The position numbers were made by a program, and so were the translations under genes. From positions 1,704,001 through 1,768,000 of the forward strand of contig NZ_CP093302.1 in assembly GCF_024362765.1 (NCBI RefSeq): a stretch of 64,000 nucleotides of DNA, in the 5' to 3' direction. Of this stretch, positions 14,913 through 21,929 are shown piece after piece; the first letter of the stretch is position 1, and the number at the start of each line of letters is the position of its first letter. This DNA is from Alkalihalobacillus sp. LMS6. GTDB lineage: Bacteria; Bacillota; Bacilli; Bacillales; Bacillaceae_D. The notes beneath the pieces are model-generated. The model was given only the letters and a program-made list of their open reading frames with translations. It was not told the origin of the DNA and did not search any database.

Positions 14913-16115
14913 CTATGGTCGTTTCGTATAGCTTTGAATCACATCGACAATCGCGTCATTTCGAGTGAAACTTGTTTCCGTTGCTGTTGTTGCCCATTTT
15001 CTTCTAATGTCTGCTTCACTGTCGGAATAAATATCTACTTCCAATGGGTTTCCGGTGTACATGCCCCAGCTACTTCCTTGACCTGTTACTTTATATGTCC
15101 ATGTTGTATAACTCCATCCTTGCTCCTCGTACACACGTAGTGCATAATCCCAACTTTGTAAATTGTTAAACAAGGTAAATTCGCCAACGAACAGAGGAAC
15201 AGGATAATTTGTCATCTCATTCACCATGGTTACTTTTGAATCCACAAACTGCTTTTGATAATCAAGATTGTCGATGTCGTCCCAACCGTAAAAGTGATAC
15301 GAATACACAACATTTTGCCAACCGTACAGATCAGGGTGTGGAAGGTCCGTTGGATCCCAAATCGCTTCGATAATGATGATATGATCTGGGTCTTTTTGGC
15401 GAATCGCTCGATAAAGGCGGTCATAAAAATCAAACTGTTCTTTTCCACTTGCGCCGCCAGGCTCGTTCAGTAAGTCGTATCCAGCAATCCATGGCTGATC
15501 TTTATACCGTTCAGCAATGCGCTCCCATAAAAAGACCGTTCGATTCATATTTTCACCGTTTCCGTACAAATTTCCAACGTCTGGGTAGCGCGTATCACCA
15601 GAATGATCTTTGCCATTCTGGGAGCCAGGTGCACCGTGTAAATCTAAAATAACGTACAAGGAACGTAATGCTGCTTCTTTTACAAACCAGTCTATTCGGT
15701 CAAAAGCAGTTGCTTTTAAGCTCCCGTCATCGTTCAACATTTCGAAATAAGTAAAGGGAAGACGGATGACATTCATCCCCTCATTTTTGATACGGTCAAA
15801 ATCACTTTCTTGCCAATACGTGTCTTGAAAAAGGGTTAAGAGCTCCCAAGCACTTTTTTCTCCAAAACGAGATGTGAGTGTATTAAGTGCTGTCAGTTGA
15901 TCAGGTGCGTTAGTCGGGGACATCCAGTTCTCCATGACAAGCCAACCACCGGCATTTGTCCCACGAAGAATCACTTCTTCACCTTTACCAAATTCGTTTC
16001 GCATTTTCTTGCCGTCCGTTTTTAAAAAAGGTGTATAGCCTGTTTGTATGTGAGTGTGCACGATCGTCTTTAATTCAACATCCGTCTGTTCATTTGCCGC
16101 TTGCATGTCCGTCAT
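14913..16115 (-). CDS. GH5-family beta-glycosidase (exo-glucanase type), no signal peptide
   Basis: 400 residues from ATG 16115 (AAGGAG nine bases upstream; ATG 16121 is too close to it). The chain is a TIM barrel: RGTNAGGWLVMENWMSP at the start, NVIRLPFTYFEM, VILDLHGAPGSQNGKDHSG, acid/base Glu in DLLNEPGG and nucleophile Glu in LFVGEFTLF. The order and WLV/HGAPGSQNG motifs are those of the GH5 exo-beta-1,3-glucanase/related branch. Unlike most glucanases it has no secretion signal, so it probably hydrolyses an imported, perhaps phosphorylated, glucoside in the cytoplasm. Its convergent neighbour is the PTS permease. The promoter contains a palindrome and the leader a short reading frame, suggesting separate specific control. 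Confidence 0.87.
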   Translation of the reverse strand: MTDMQAANEQTDVELKTIVHTHIQTGYTPFLKTDGKKMRNEFGKGEEVILRGTNAGGWLVMENWMSPTNAPDQLTALNTLTSRFGEKSAWELLTLFQDTYWQESDFDRIKNEGMNVIRLPFTYFEMLNDDGSLKATAFDRIDWFVKEAALRSLYVILDLHGAPGSQNGKDHSGDTRYPDVGNLYGNGENMNRTVFLWERIAERYKDQPWIAGYDLLNEPGGASGKEQFDFYDRLYRAIRQKDPDHIIIIEAIWDPTDLPHPDLYGWQNVVYSYHFYGWDDIDNLDYQKQFVDSKVTMVNEMTNYPVPLFVGEFTLFNNLQSWDYALRVYEEQGWSYTTWTYKVTGQGSSWGMYTGNPLEVDIYSDSEADIRRKWATTATETSFTRNDAIVDVIQSYTKRP

Positions 16116-16201
16116 TGTCATCCTCTCCTTTTTACAGTAATACGGTCTAGAGAGAAGATCTATGAAGAAAAACAACGGTTTTTGAAATGTTTTTATAGGA
16201 T

Positions 16202-16252
16202 TTATAGAAACTGCGATGCATAAGGATTGGCAATCTTGCTGATGGTGTTCAA
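16202..16252 (-). CDS. Possible 16-codon leader peptide upstream of GH5 gene
   Basis: A TTG at 16252 follows an excellent AGGAGGTGA (plus strand 16259-16267) by the usual spacing and opens MNTISKIANPYASQFL then TAA. The binding site is stronger than that of the GH5 gene itself, which starts 86 bases further on. It could be a regulatory upstream frame or the truncated start of a lost gene. No stem-loop attenuator is evident between it and the GH5 start. Confidence 0.4.
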   Translation of the reverse strand: MNTISKIANPYASQFL

Positions 16253-16279
16253 TCGATGTCACCTCCTGAATGATTTAAG

Positions 16280-16308
16280 TATATCGTTGACGTTAACGTT
16301 AAGTTCAA
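16280..16308 (-). promoter_or_regulatory. GH5 promoter with palindromic operator in spacer
   Basis: On the minus strand TTGAAC, 17 bases, GATATA. The spacer is filled by the near-perfect 16-bp palindrome TTAACGTTAACGTCAA (plus 16287-16302), with a central CG-type symmetry like LacI-family operators. The cognate regulator is not visible in the window. Confidence 0.5.
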
Positions 16309-16322
16309 GAGGGTTCTTATCG

Positions 16323-16742
16323 TTAAATCGGTTTGTTCAAGACAGGAGAGGATAAGTTCATCATTGTGTAAGGCTCGCCGTATTCCATGACCGTGTCTAT
16401 AAACTGTTCTAATTGTTCATTGGTCTCTGTGATAATTTTGACTAAGTAGCTGTACTCACCAGTGAGTCTGTGACACTCAATCACGATAGGGTTGTCTGTG
16501 CAAAATGCTCTAAACTGTTTGCATTTATGTGTCTTTACGAGCATGAATGCTTTTACGGATTTATTTAGTTTAATCGAATTGATTTTGGCGCCATAGCCCT
16601 CAATCACGCCGCTTTCTTCCAGACGTTTGACTCGTTCTGTAACAGCTGGAATCGATAAAGAAATCTTTTTTCCTAATTCGGTCATGGACATTCGGCCATC
16701 TTCTTGAAGTAACGTTAAAATGTTGCGATTAATTTCATCCAT
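16323..16742 (-). CDS. Lrp/AsnC-family transcriptional regulator
   Basis: 139 residues from ATG 16742, chosen because AAGGAG lies eight bases upstream; the longer frame to 16790 reads through that site. Residues 1-60 are the AsnC-type winged HTH (MDEINRNILTLLQEDGRMSMTELGKKISLSIPAVTERVKRLEESGVIEGYGAKIN). The rest is the RAM/ligand domain (KAFMLVKTHKCKQFRAFCTDNPIVIECHRLTGEYSYLVKIITETNEQLEQFID). These proteins sense amino acids and regulate their transport or metabolism, often autoregulating. The promoter region carries an exact 66-bp tandem duplication. No amino acid gene is adjacent, so its target is unknown. Confidence 0.92.
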   Translation of the reverse strand: MDEINRNILTLLQEDGRMSMTELGKKISLSIPAVTERVKRLEESGVIEGYGAKINSIKLNKSVKAFMLVKTHKCKQFRAFCTDNPIVIECHRLTGEYSYLVKIITETNEQLEQFIDTVMEYGEPYTMMNLSSPVLNKPI

Positions 16743-16765
16743 TTTCGGATCTCCTTCAAACTTAA

Positions 16766-16897
16766 ATTGTTTATAACGAACGAATTTCATAACAGGTAGT
16801 AATAGTCATATTTACGAATAATAACAGCAATATTGTTTATAACGAACGAATTTCATAACAGGTAGTAATAGTCATATTTACGAATAATAACAGCAAT
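16766..16897. repeat. Exact 66-bp tandem duplication upstream of the Lrp gene
   Basis: Two identical 66-base units, 16766-16831 and 16832-16897, each starting ATTGTTTATAACGAACG and ending AACAGCAAT; the first bases of a third unit (ATTGTTT) follow. The first unit is next to the lrp-type gene, covering its promoter region. Perfect identity implies a recent event. Confidence 0.95.
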
Positions 16898-16921
16898 ATT
16901 GTTTTTAACATCCTTCTAATT

Positions 16922-17026
16922 AAATGGCGACGACTCCCTCGGGAACAGCACGAGTTTGAAGACATTGGAGCGAGGTTTTACACGGAAATGGCTGAGACCG
17001 TGCCCGGGGAAAGCGTTCGCCACTTT
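16922..17026. repeat. Structured intergenic repeat element (Bacillus type)
   Basis: About 105 bases of G-C rich DNA in an A-T rich gap. Ends are complementary (AAATGGCGA ... TCGCCACTTT) and inside are GACTCCCTCGGGAACAGCACG and GGCTGAGACCGTGCCCGGGG, which pair (AGCACG/CGTGC, CCCTCGGG). The pattern GACTCC-GGGA-AGCACGAG-GAAGAC-GGCTGA-CCGTGCCC-GAAAGCGT is one I remember as an abundant interspersed intergenic repeat in alkaliphilic Bacillus genomes. No second copy is in this window. Confidence 0.6.
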
Positions 17027-17177
17027 AGATAGATCGACCATCTTTTTCGCATTATGAAAGTGGTTCAAATTTTATCCTTTCATTTTAAGGCGAAAAGTCA
17101 GAATTGGCGAATAAAATGTATTCAATCATATCGCCACTTCCATTACGATAGTACAAAATAGGTAGGGGGATAAGGGA

Positions 17178-17873
17178 ATGAATCAATGTCTCAAGTGTAA
17201 GAAGTTTATCAAGAACGAATGGTTTAGTTGTGTTCACGACTGCACATTTTGCAAAGCTTGTACAGATTTAATGAAAGGCGTATGTCCAAATTGTAACGGG
17301 GCACTTTGTAAAAGAAATTCGAACAAAAAGGCACTTTTCATTATCGATGTTCAAGAAGCATTTAACGATCCAAGTTGGGGAGAGCGTAACAATCTTGATG
17401 CCGAAGCGAATATTAATAAAATATTAAAAACCTGGCGGGCGAATGGGCAAATGGTGGTGATGATTACGCACGTGTCAGAAAACCCAACTTCATTGTTTTA
17501 TAAAGGGAGTAGCAGTCAACAATTAAAATCTAGCCTTCATCAGGATCCTCATGATTTTCATATTGAAAAACAAGTTAATAGTAGTTTCGTTCATACGGAT
17601 TTAGAAAAAATGTTGAAAGAGCATGGCGTGACAACCGTTGTGGTAACTGGGTTAACAACACCACATTGTGTCTCAACGACGGTAAGGATGAGCGCGAATT
17701 TAGGTTTTGATACATATGTGGTGGAAGACGCAACAGCCGCTTTTGAGCTAACAGGACATAACAACCGCTACTATGACGCAAGTACGGTTCATGAGCTATC
17801 GCTTGTAACACTAGAGGGGGAGTTTGCAAAAGTCATGACGACGGAGATGGTGGTAAAAGAAATTTTTGTATAA
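17178..17873 (+). CDS. DUF1272 zinc-ribbon fused to isochorismatase-like cysteine hydrolase
   Basis: 231 residues; AGGGGGATAAGGG precedes ATG 17178. Residues 1-45 are a DUF1272-type Cys-rich module (CLKCKKFIKNEWFSC..CTFCKACTDLMKGVCPNC), probably binding zinc. Residues ~50-231 are an isochorismatase-like hydrolase: catalytic Asp57 in ALFIIDVQEAF, Lys in HIEKQVNSSF and nucleophile Cys in TTPHCVSTTVRMSANLGF. Such enzymes hydrolyse amides or related bonds (nicotinamide, ureidoglycolate, isochorismate), but the substrate here is unknown. DUF1272 is usually a stand-alone protein of about 60-90 residues, so the fusion is unusual. Terminator follows at 17881. Confidence 0.82.
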   Translation: MNQCLKCKKFIKNEWFSCVHDCTFCKACTDLMKGVCPNCNGALCKRNSNKKALFIIDVQEAFNDPSWGERNNLDAEANINKILKTWRANGQMVVMITHVSENPTSLFYKGSSSQQLKSSLHQDPHDFHIEKQVNSSFVHTDLEKMLKEHGVTTVVVTGLTTPHCVSTTVRMSANLGFDTYVVEDATAAFELTGHNNRYYDASTVHELSLVTLEGEFAKVMTTEMVVKEIFV

Positions 17874-17880
17874 GACGGTC

Positions 17881-17916
17881 AAAACAGTTACATTGATGTA
17901 GCTGTTTTTTCTTTTT
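17881..17916 (+). terminator. Intrinsic terminator
   Basis: AAAACAGTTACAT / ATGTAGCTGTTTT with a two-base loop and T-rich tail, following the cysteine hydrolase gene. Confidence 0.85.
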
Positions 17917-18018
17917 AGGACAAGCTTATTAATTTTGGATAAATTTTAGTGATTTTAGGATTAACGCATGCCTCATGCTGAGATAGGATAGAGCTAGGAA
18001 TATGAGGAGGGGATTTTT

Positions 18019-19044
18019 TTGAAAGCGCTTAAATTATGTGGGGTTATGCTTTGTGCGGTAGCAGTGTTGGCAGGGTGTAACAATTCGAGTTCTGGTTCAA
18101 GCGAAGGAGAACTCGTCATCTATACGACTAGAAGTGAAAATTTAAATGAGGCGGTCATTCCAAGTTTTGAAGAGGAAACAGGCATTAAAGTGCAAACGAT
18201 TTCGGCAGGAACGGGTGAGGTGGTGACTCGTGTCGAGTCTGAGCGGAATAATCCGCAAGGGGATATTTTATGGGCAGCTGATGTGACGATGCTTCACGAT
18301 AAAACCGAACTTTTTGAGGAATATGTGTCGCCAGAAGATGAATTTATGATGGAAGGTTTTAAAAATACAACAGGCTTTTTCTCACCAGCTTTTTCAGATC
18401 CAACGGTATTTATCGTCAACACAGATTTAATTGGCGATATTCAAATGGAAAGTTTTGAAGATCTATTAAATCCAGAGTTAAAAGGGCGGATCGCGTTTGG
18501 AGACCCGGTTAATTCAAGCTCTGCGTTTCAGTCGCTAGTGGCGATGTTATACGCGGCTGGTGACGGTGATCCTATGGCTGACGAGGCTTGGACATTTGTA
18601 GAAGCGTTTCTAGAAAACTTAGATGGCAAAGTGCAAGGGAGTTCTGGTCAAGTTCATAGAGGTGTAGCAGATGGTGAGTACACAGTCGGACTTACTTGGG
18701 AAGATCCTGTTATTCATTATATGCAAAGTGGGGCTGCGGTTGATGTAGTCTTTCCAACTGAGGGAGTGGTGTACCCAGGACAATCGGTACAAATTATTAA
18801 AGGGACGGATAATTTAGAAGGGGCAAAGAAATTTATAGACTATGTACTGTCTGAAGAAGTGCAAAGCCGAACGGGCATGGAACTAACGGTTCGTCCGCTC
18901 CGTGAAGGAATTGAAGTAGCGGACTATATGACGCCTCAAGATGAGATCCATTTATTTGAAGAGTACGACGAAGACTACATCATTGAGCACACCGATGATA
19001 TTACAGCTCGCTATGTGGATGTACTTGAGCAATCGATGAACTAG
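18019..19044 (+). CDS. ABC transporter substrate-binding lipoprotein (Fe3+/phosphonate type)
   Basis: 341 residues with TTG start at 18019 (GAGGAGGGG upstream). Lipoprotein signal with lipobox LAGC at residue 20. The mature part (LVIYTTRSENLNEAVIPSFEEETGIKVQTISAGTGEVVTRVESERNNPQGDILWAADVTML) is the SBP fold of the FutA/AfuA/PhnS group (periplasmic-binding class II), binding ferric ion or small organic phosphates. No clear pair of Tyr residues near the C-terminus typical for FutA iron binding is evident, so 2-aminoethylphosphonate or phosphoglycerate-like ligands are alternatives. First gene of a cluster with ATPase, a fused double permease and, further on, a two-component system, an arrangement that suggests substrate-induced control. 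Confidence 0.85.
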   Translation: MKALKLCGVMLCAVAVLAGCNNSSSGSSEGELVIYTTRSENLNEAVIPSFEEETGIKVQTISAGTGEVVTRVESERNNPQGDILWAADVTMLHDKTELFEEYVSPEDEFMMEGFKNTTGFFSPAFSDPTVFIVNTDLIGDIQMESFEDLLNPELKGRIAFGDPVNSSSAFQSLVAMLYAAGDGDPMADEAWTFVEAFLENLDGKVQGSSGQVHRGVADGEYTVGLTWEDPVIHYMQSGAAVDVVFPTEGVVYPGQSVQIIKGTDNLEGAKKFIDYVLSEEVQSRTGMELTVRPLREGIEVADYMTPQDEIHLFEEYDEDYIIEHTDDITARYVDVLEQSMN

Positions 19045-19109
19045 CAAACAAGATATGCAGGGGAAAGGAAGCTCTGCATATCTATTTTTCTATTAAAGGG
19101 GATGAAAGA

Positions 19110-20204
19110 ATGAGTGTTGCCATTCACATTGATCGTGTCGTAAAAAAATATGAAAACCAGACGGTTATAAATGGGCTATCGGTCGAAATAAAAAAAGGAG
19201 AACTTTTTACATTACTTGGTCCTTCTGGATGTGGGAAGACCACATTATTGCGGATGATTATTGGATTTAATTCAATTGAAGGCGGTTCCATCAAGCTTGA
19301 TGATGAAGTGATTAACCATATTCCTGTTAATAAGCGGAAAATGGGCATGGTGTTTCAAAACTATGCGATTTTCCCTCATATGACGGTTGCCGACAATATT
19401 GCATTTGGTTTAAAAGCGCAAAACCAAGATAAACAAACAATGAGAAAGCGAATTGAAGAGATGATGAAAGTTGTTCGGATCGAAGAACACCAAGCAAAAA
19501 AGCCTGATAAACTGTCTGGTGGTCAACAGCAACGCGTAGCCCTTGCTCGAGCTTTAGTCATTAATCCGAAAGTGTTATTGATGGATGAACCATTATCAAA
19601 TCTTGATGCAAAACTACGCGTGGAAATGCGAAACGCGATAAAAGATATTCAGCAAGAAGTAGGCATTACAACAGTCTATGTCACGCATGATCAAGAAGAA
19701 GCCCTCGCCATTTCCGATCGAATTGCTGTGATGAATAAAGGGGTTATTCAGCAAATCGGAAAGCCGGAAGCGATTTATCTGCGCCCGCGGACATTGTTTG
19801 TCGCTCAATTTATAGGGACTTCAAATATAATAAAAGGTATCATAACGAGGCAAGGCGATAACCACTTTCTTTCATTTAACGATATGTATAAAGAAAAACT
19901 TCCTAACTTAGTTGAATCAGTAGTAGATGGGGAAGAAGTGTGGGTATCCGTTCGCCCGCAAGAATTTGTCGTCACAAAAGAGGCAAATACCATCTCTGGA
20001 GTTGTTAACAAAACGATGTTTTTAGGGATTAATACTCACTATTTTGTTGCACTTGACTCGGGTGAAACGGTGGAAGTTGTTCAAAATATTGAAGATCATG
20101 CGATTATTCCAGAGGGGACATCGGTGCAATTAAAAGTGAAGCCAGCGCTCATTAATGTGTTTCATCGATCTAGTGAAGAGACACTCATAAAGGCAGGTGA
20201 ATAG
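19110..20204 (+). CDS. ABC transporter ATPase (Fe3+/polyamine/phosphonate family)
   Basis: 364 residues; AAGGGG before ATG 19110. Walker A GPSGCGKTT (~residue 38), Q-loop FQNYAIFPHM, signature LSGGQQQR, Walker B VLLMDEP, H-loop VTHDQEEA are all intact. Residues ~245-355 are a C-terminal TOBE/OB-fold regulatory region (VWVSVRPQEFVVTKE...VQLKVKPALINVF). It energises import through the permease encoded two bases downstream. The combination of SBP, ATPase and one fused permease is typical of FbpABC or PhnSTUV transporters. Confidence 0.92.
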   Translation: MSVAIHIDRVVKKYENQTVINGLSVEIKKGELFTLLGPSGCGKTTLLRMIIGFNSIEGGSIKLDDEVINHIPVNKRKMGMVFQNYAIFPHMTVADNIAFGLKAQNQDKQTMRKRIEEMMKVVRIEEHQAKKPDKLSGGQQQRVALARALVINPKVLLMDEPLSNLDAKLRVEMRNAIKDIQQEVGITTVYVTHDQEEALAISDRIAVMNKGVIQQIGKPEAIYLRPRTLFVAQFIGTSNIIKGIITRQGDNHFLSFNDMYKEKLPNLVESVVDGEEVWVSVRPQEFVVTKEANTISGVVNKTMFLGINTHYFVALDSGETVEVVQNIEDHAIIPEGTSVQLKVKPALINVFHRSSEETLIKAGE

Positions 20205-20205
20205 C

Positions 20206-21861
20206 ATGGCGCGAAAAATTTTCACCGGCTGGAACCTGATCACGTTATTCATTTTACTATTTTTCGCTTTATTTATCTTATTTCCAGTTATTCTTGTTTT
20301 GAATAAAAGTGTATATGACGCTGAGACAAGTAGCTTTTCACTTCAGCATTTTGCGCATTTCTTCGATCGTAAATTTTACTGGGTGACATTATGGAATAGC
20401 ATAAAAGTTACGGTTGTTGCGACCTTTTTGGCGGTTATGATTGGCTTGCCTTTGGCGTATATTCTTAGGAGAGTGAAGATCTTTGGCAGCAAAGCCATTC
20501 AAATCTTAATAATTGTCTCTTACATTTCGCCGCCGTTTATTGGGGCATATGCGTGGATTCAATTGCTTGGTCGTGGTGGCGTGATTACATCGTTTATCAA
20601 TGACACGTTTGGTATGAATTATGACGGAATTTATGGATTTGCTGGTATTGTACTTGTGTTAACACTGCAATCTTTTCCGTTGATCTTCATTTACATTTCA
20701 GGCGCTTTGAAAAATGTGGACAATTCACTAATTGAAGCGGCAGAGAGCTTAGGGTATTCTGGAATCCAGCGTATGATGAAAATCGTTGTACCGTTGATAA
20801 CGCCAACGCTTTTAGCGAGTGCATTGCTTGTGTTTATGCGCGTCATTGCAGATTTTGGGACGCCGATGTTAATTGGTGAAGGTTACCGAACGATTCCCGT
20901 ATTAATTTACACACAATTTATGAGTGAAGTCGGCGGCGACGCTGGGTTTGCAGCGGCAATCGCAACCATTTTTATTATCGTTACCATTGCCTTATTTTTA
21001 GTGCAGCGAATTATTTCAAGACAATATGCTTATTCCATGTCCGCCCTTAAACCAATGGAAGTAAAACGTTCTTTCGGATTGAAAAATGTCCTAAGCCATA
21101 GCATCGTTTATGTCATCGCGCTGTTGTCGATTTTACCGCAACTGGTTGTCATCTATACGTCTTTTCTTGAAACAACAGGTGGTCAAGTCTATACTGGACG
21201 ATTTTCGCTCCAAAACTACGAAACGATTTTGTTTAATCGAGATTTATCAATGATCTTAAATACGTATAAACTAGGCTTTTTTGCCATTATCATCATTGTC
21301 ATCATTGGCATCTTTATTTCATATTTAACGGTCCGAAAACGAAATGCCATAACGTCTACTCTTGATACCATCTCAATGCTTCCGTTCGTCATTCCGGGAT
21401 CCGTTCTTGGGATCGCGCTTGTTTTTGCCTTTAATGACGCCCCGTTTTTCTGGACGGGAACGGCATTTATTATGGTGCTTGCATTCGTCATTCGACGTAT
21501 GCCTTATACGATTCGATCAAGTACAGCGATTATTAGTCAAATCAGCCCGAGTATGGAAGAGGCAGCGATAAGCCTTGGGGCTTCTGAAAAGCGAACGTTT
21601 TTTAAAGTGGTTATACCGATGATGATGCCAGGTGTGCTTGCTGGAGCCATTATGAGCTGGATTACCATTCTAGGTGAATTGAGTGCGTCCATTATTTTGT
21701 ATTCAAGTAACACACAAACACTCGCTGTATCCATTTATTCAGAGGTGATTCGAGGGAATTTTGGCAATGCATCTGCTTATTCGGCGATTTTAACGGTAAC
21801 ATCAATCTTGTCTCTTCTATTATTCTTTAAATTAACGGGAAAAAAAGAAATGAACCTTTAA
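20206..21861 (+). CDS. ABC transporter permease, fused two-domain (FbpB/ThiP type)
   Basis: 551 residues from ATG 20206, one base after the ATPase stop, with AGGTGA upstream (an in-frame GTG at 20197 is less likely). About 12 membrane helices in two homologous halves, each with a BPD_transp_1 EAA loop: LIEAAESLGYSGIQRMMKIVVPLITP (first half) and MEEAAISLGASEKRTFFKVVIPMMMPG (second half). The fused permease works as a pseudodimer and is found in iron(III), thiamine and 2-aminoethylphosphonate importers. A weak hairpin at 21868 separates it from the histidine kinase gene. Confidence 0.9.
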   Translation: MARKIFTGWNLITLFILLFFALFILFPVILVLNKSVYDAETSSFSLQHFAHFFDRKFYWVTLWNSIKVTVVATFLAVMIGLPLAYILRRVKIFGSKAIQILIIVSYISPPFIGAYAWIQLLGRGGVITSFINDTFGMNYDGIYGFAGIVLVLTLQSFPLIFIYISGALKNVDNSLIEAAESLGYSGIQRMMKIVVPLITPTLLASALLVFMRVIADFGTPMLIGEGYRTIPVLIYTQFMSEVGGDAGFAAAIATIFIIVTIALFLVQRIISRQYAYSMSALKPMEVKRSFGLKNVLSHSIVYVIALLSILPQLVVIYTSFLETTGGQVYTGRFSLQNYETILFNRDLSMILNTYKLGFFAIIIIVIIGIFISYLTVRKRNAITSTLDTISMLPFVIPGSVLGIALVFAFNDAPFFWTGTAFIMVLAFVIRRMPYTIRSSTAIISQISPSMEEAAISLGASEKRTFFKVVIPMMMPGVLAGAIMSWITILGELSASIILYSSNTQTLAVSIYSEVIRGNFGNASAYSAILTVTSILSLLLFFKLTGKKEMNL

Positions 21862-21867
21862 TAAAAT

Positions 21868-21906
21868 GAACGACTGCTTTCGTATAGAAGGCAGTCATCT
21901 TTTCAT
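21868..21906 (+). terminator. Weak hairpin between transporter and kinase genes
   Basis: Stem GACTGC (21872-21877) / GCAGTC (21891-21896), with flanking ATGA/TCAT pairs and a short TCTTTTC tail. It may reduce readthrough into the two-component genes. Confidence 0.45.
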
Positions 21907-21929
21907 TCTAGCTGTGGAGGGCGCGGTCT

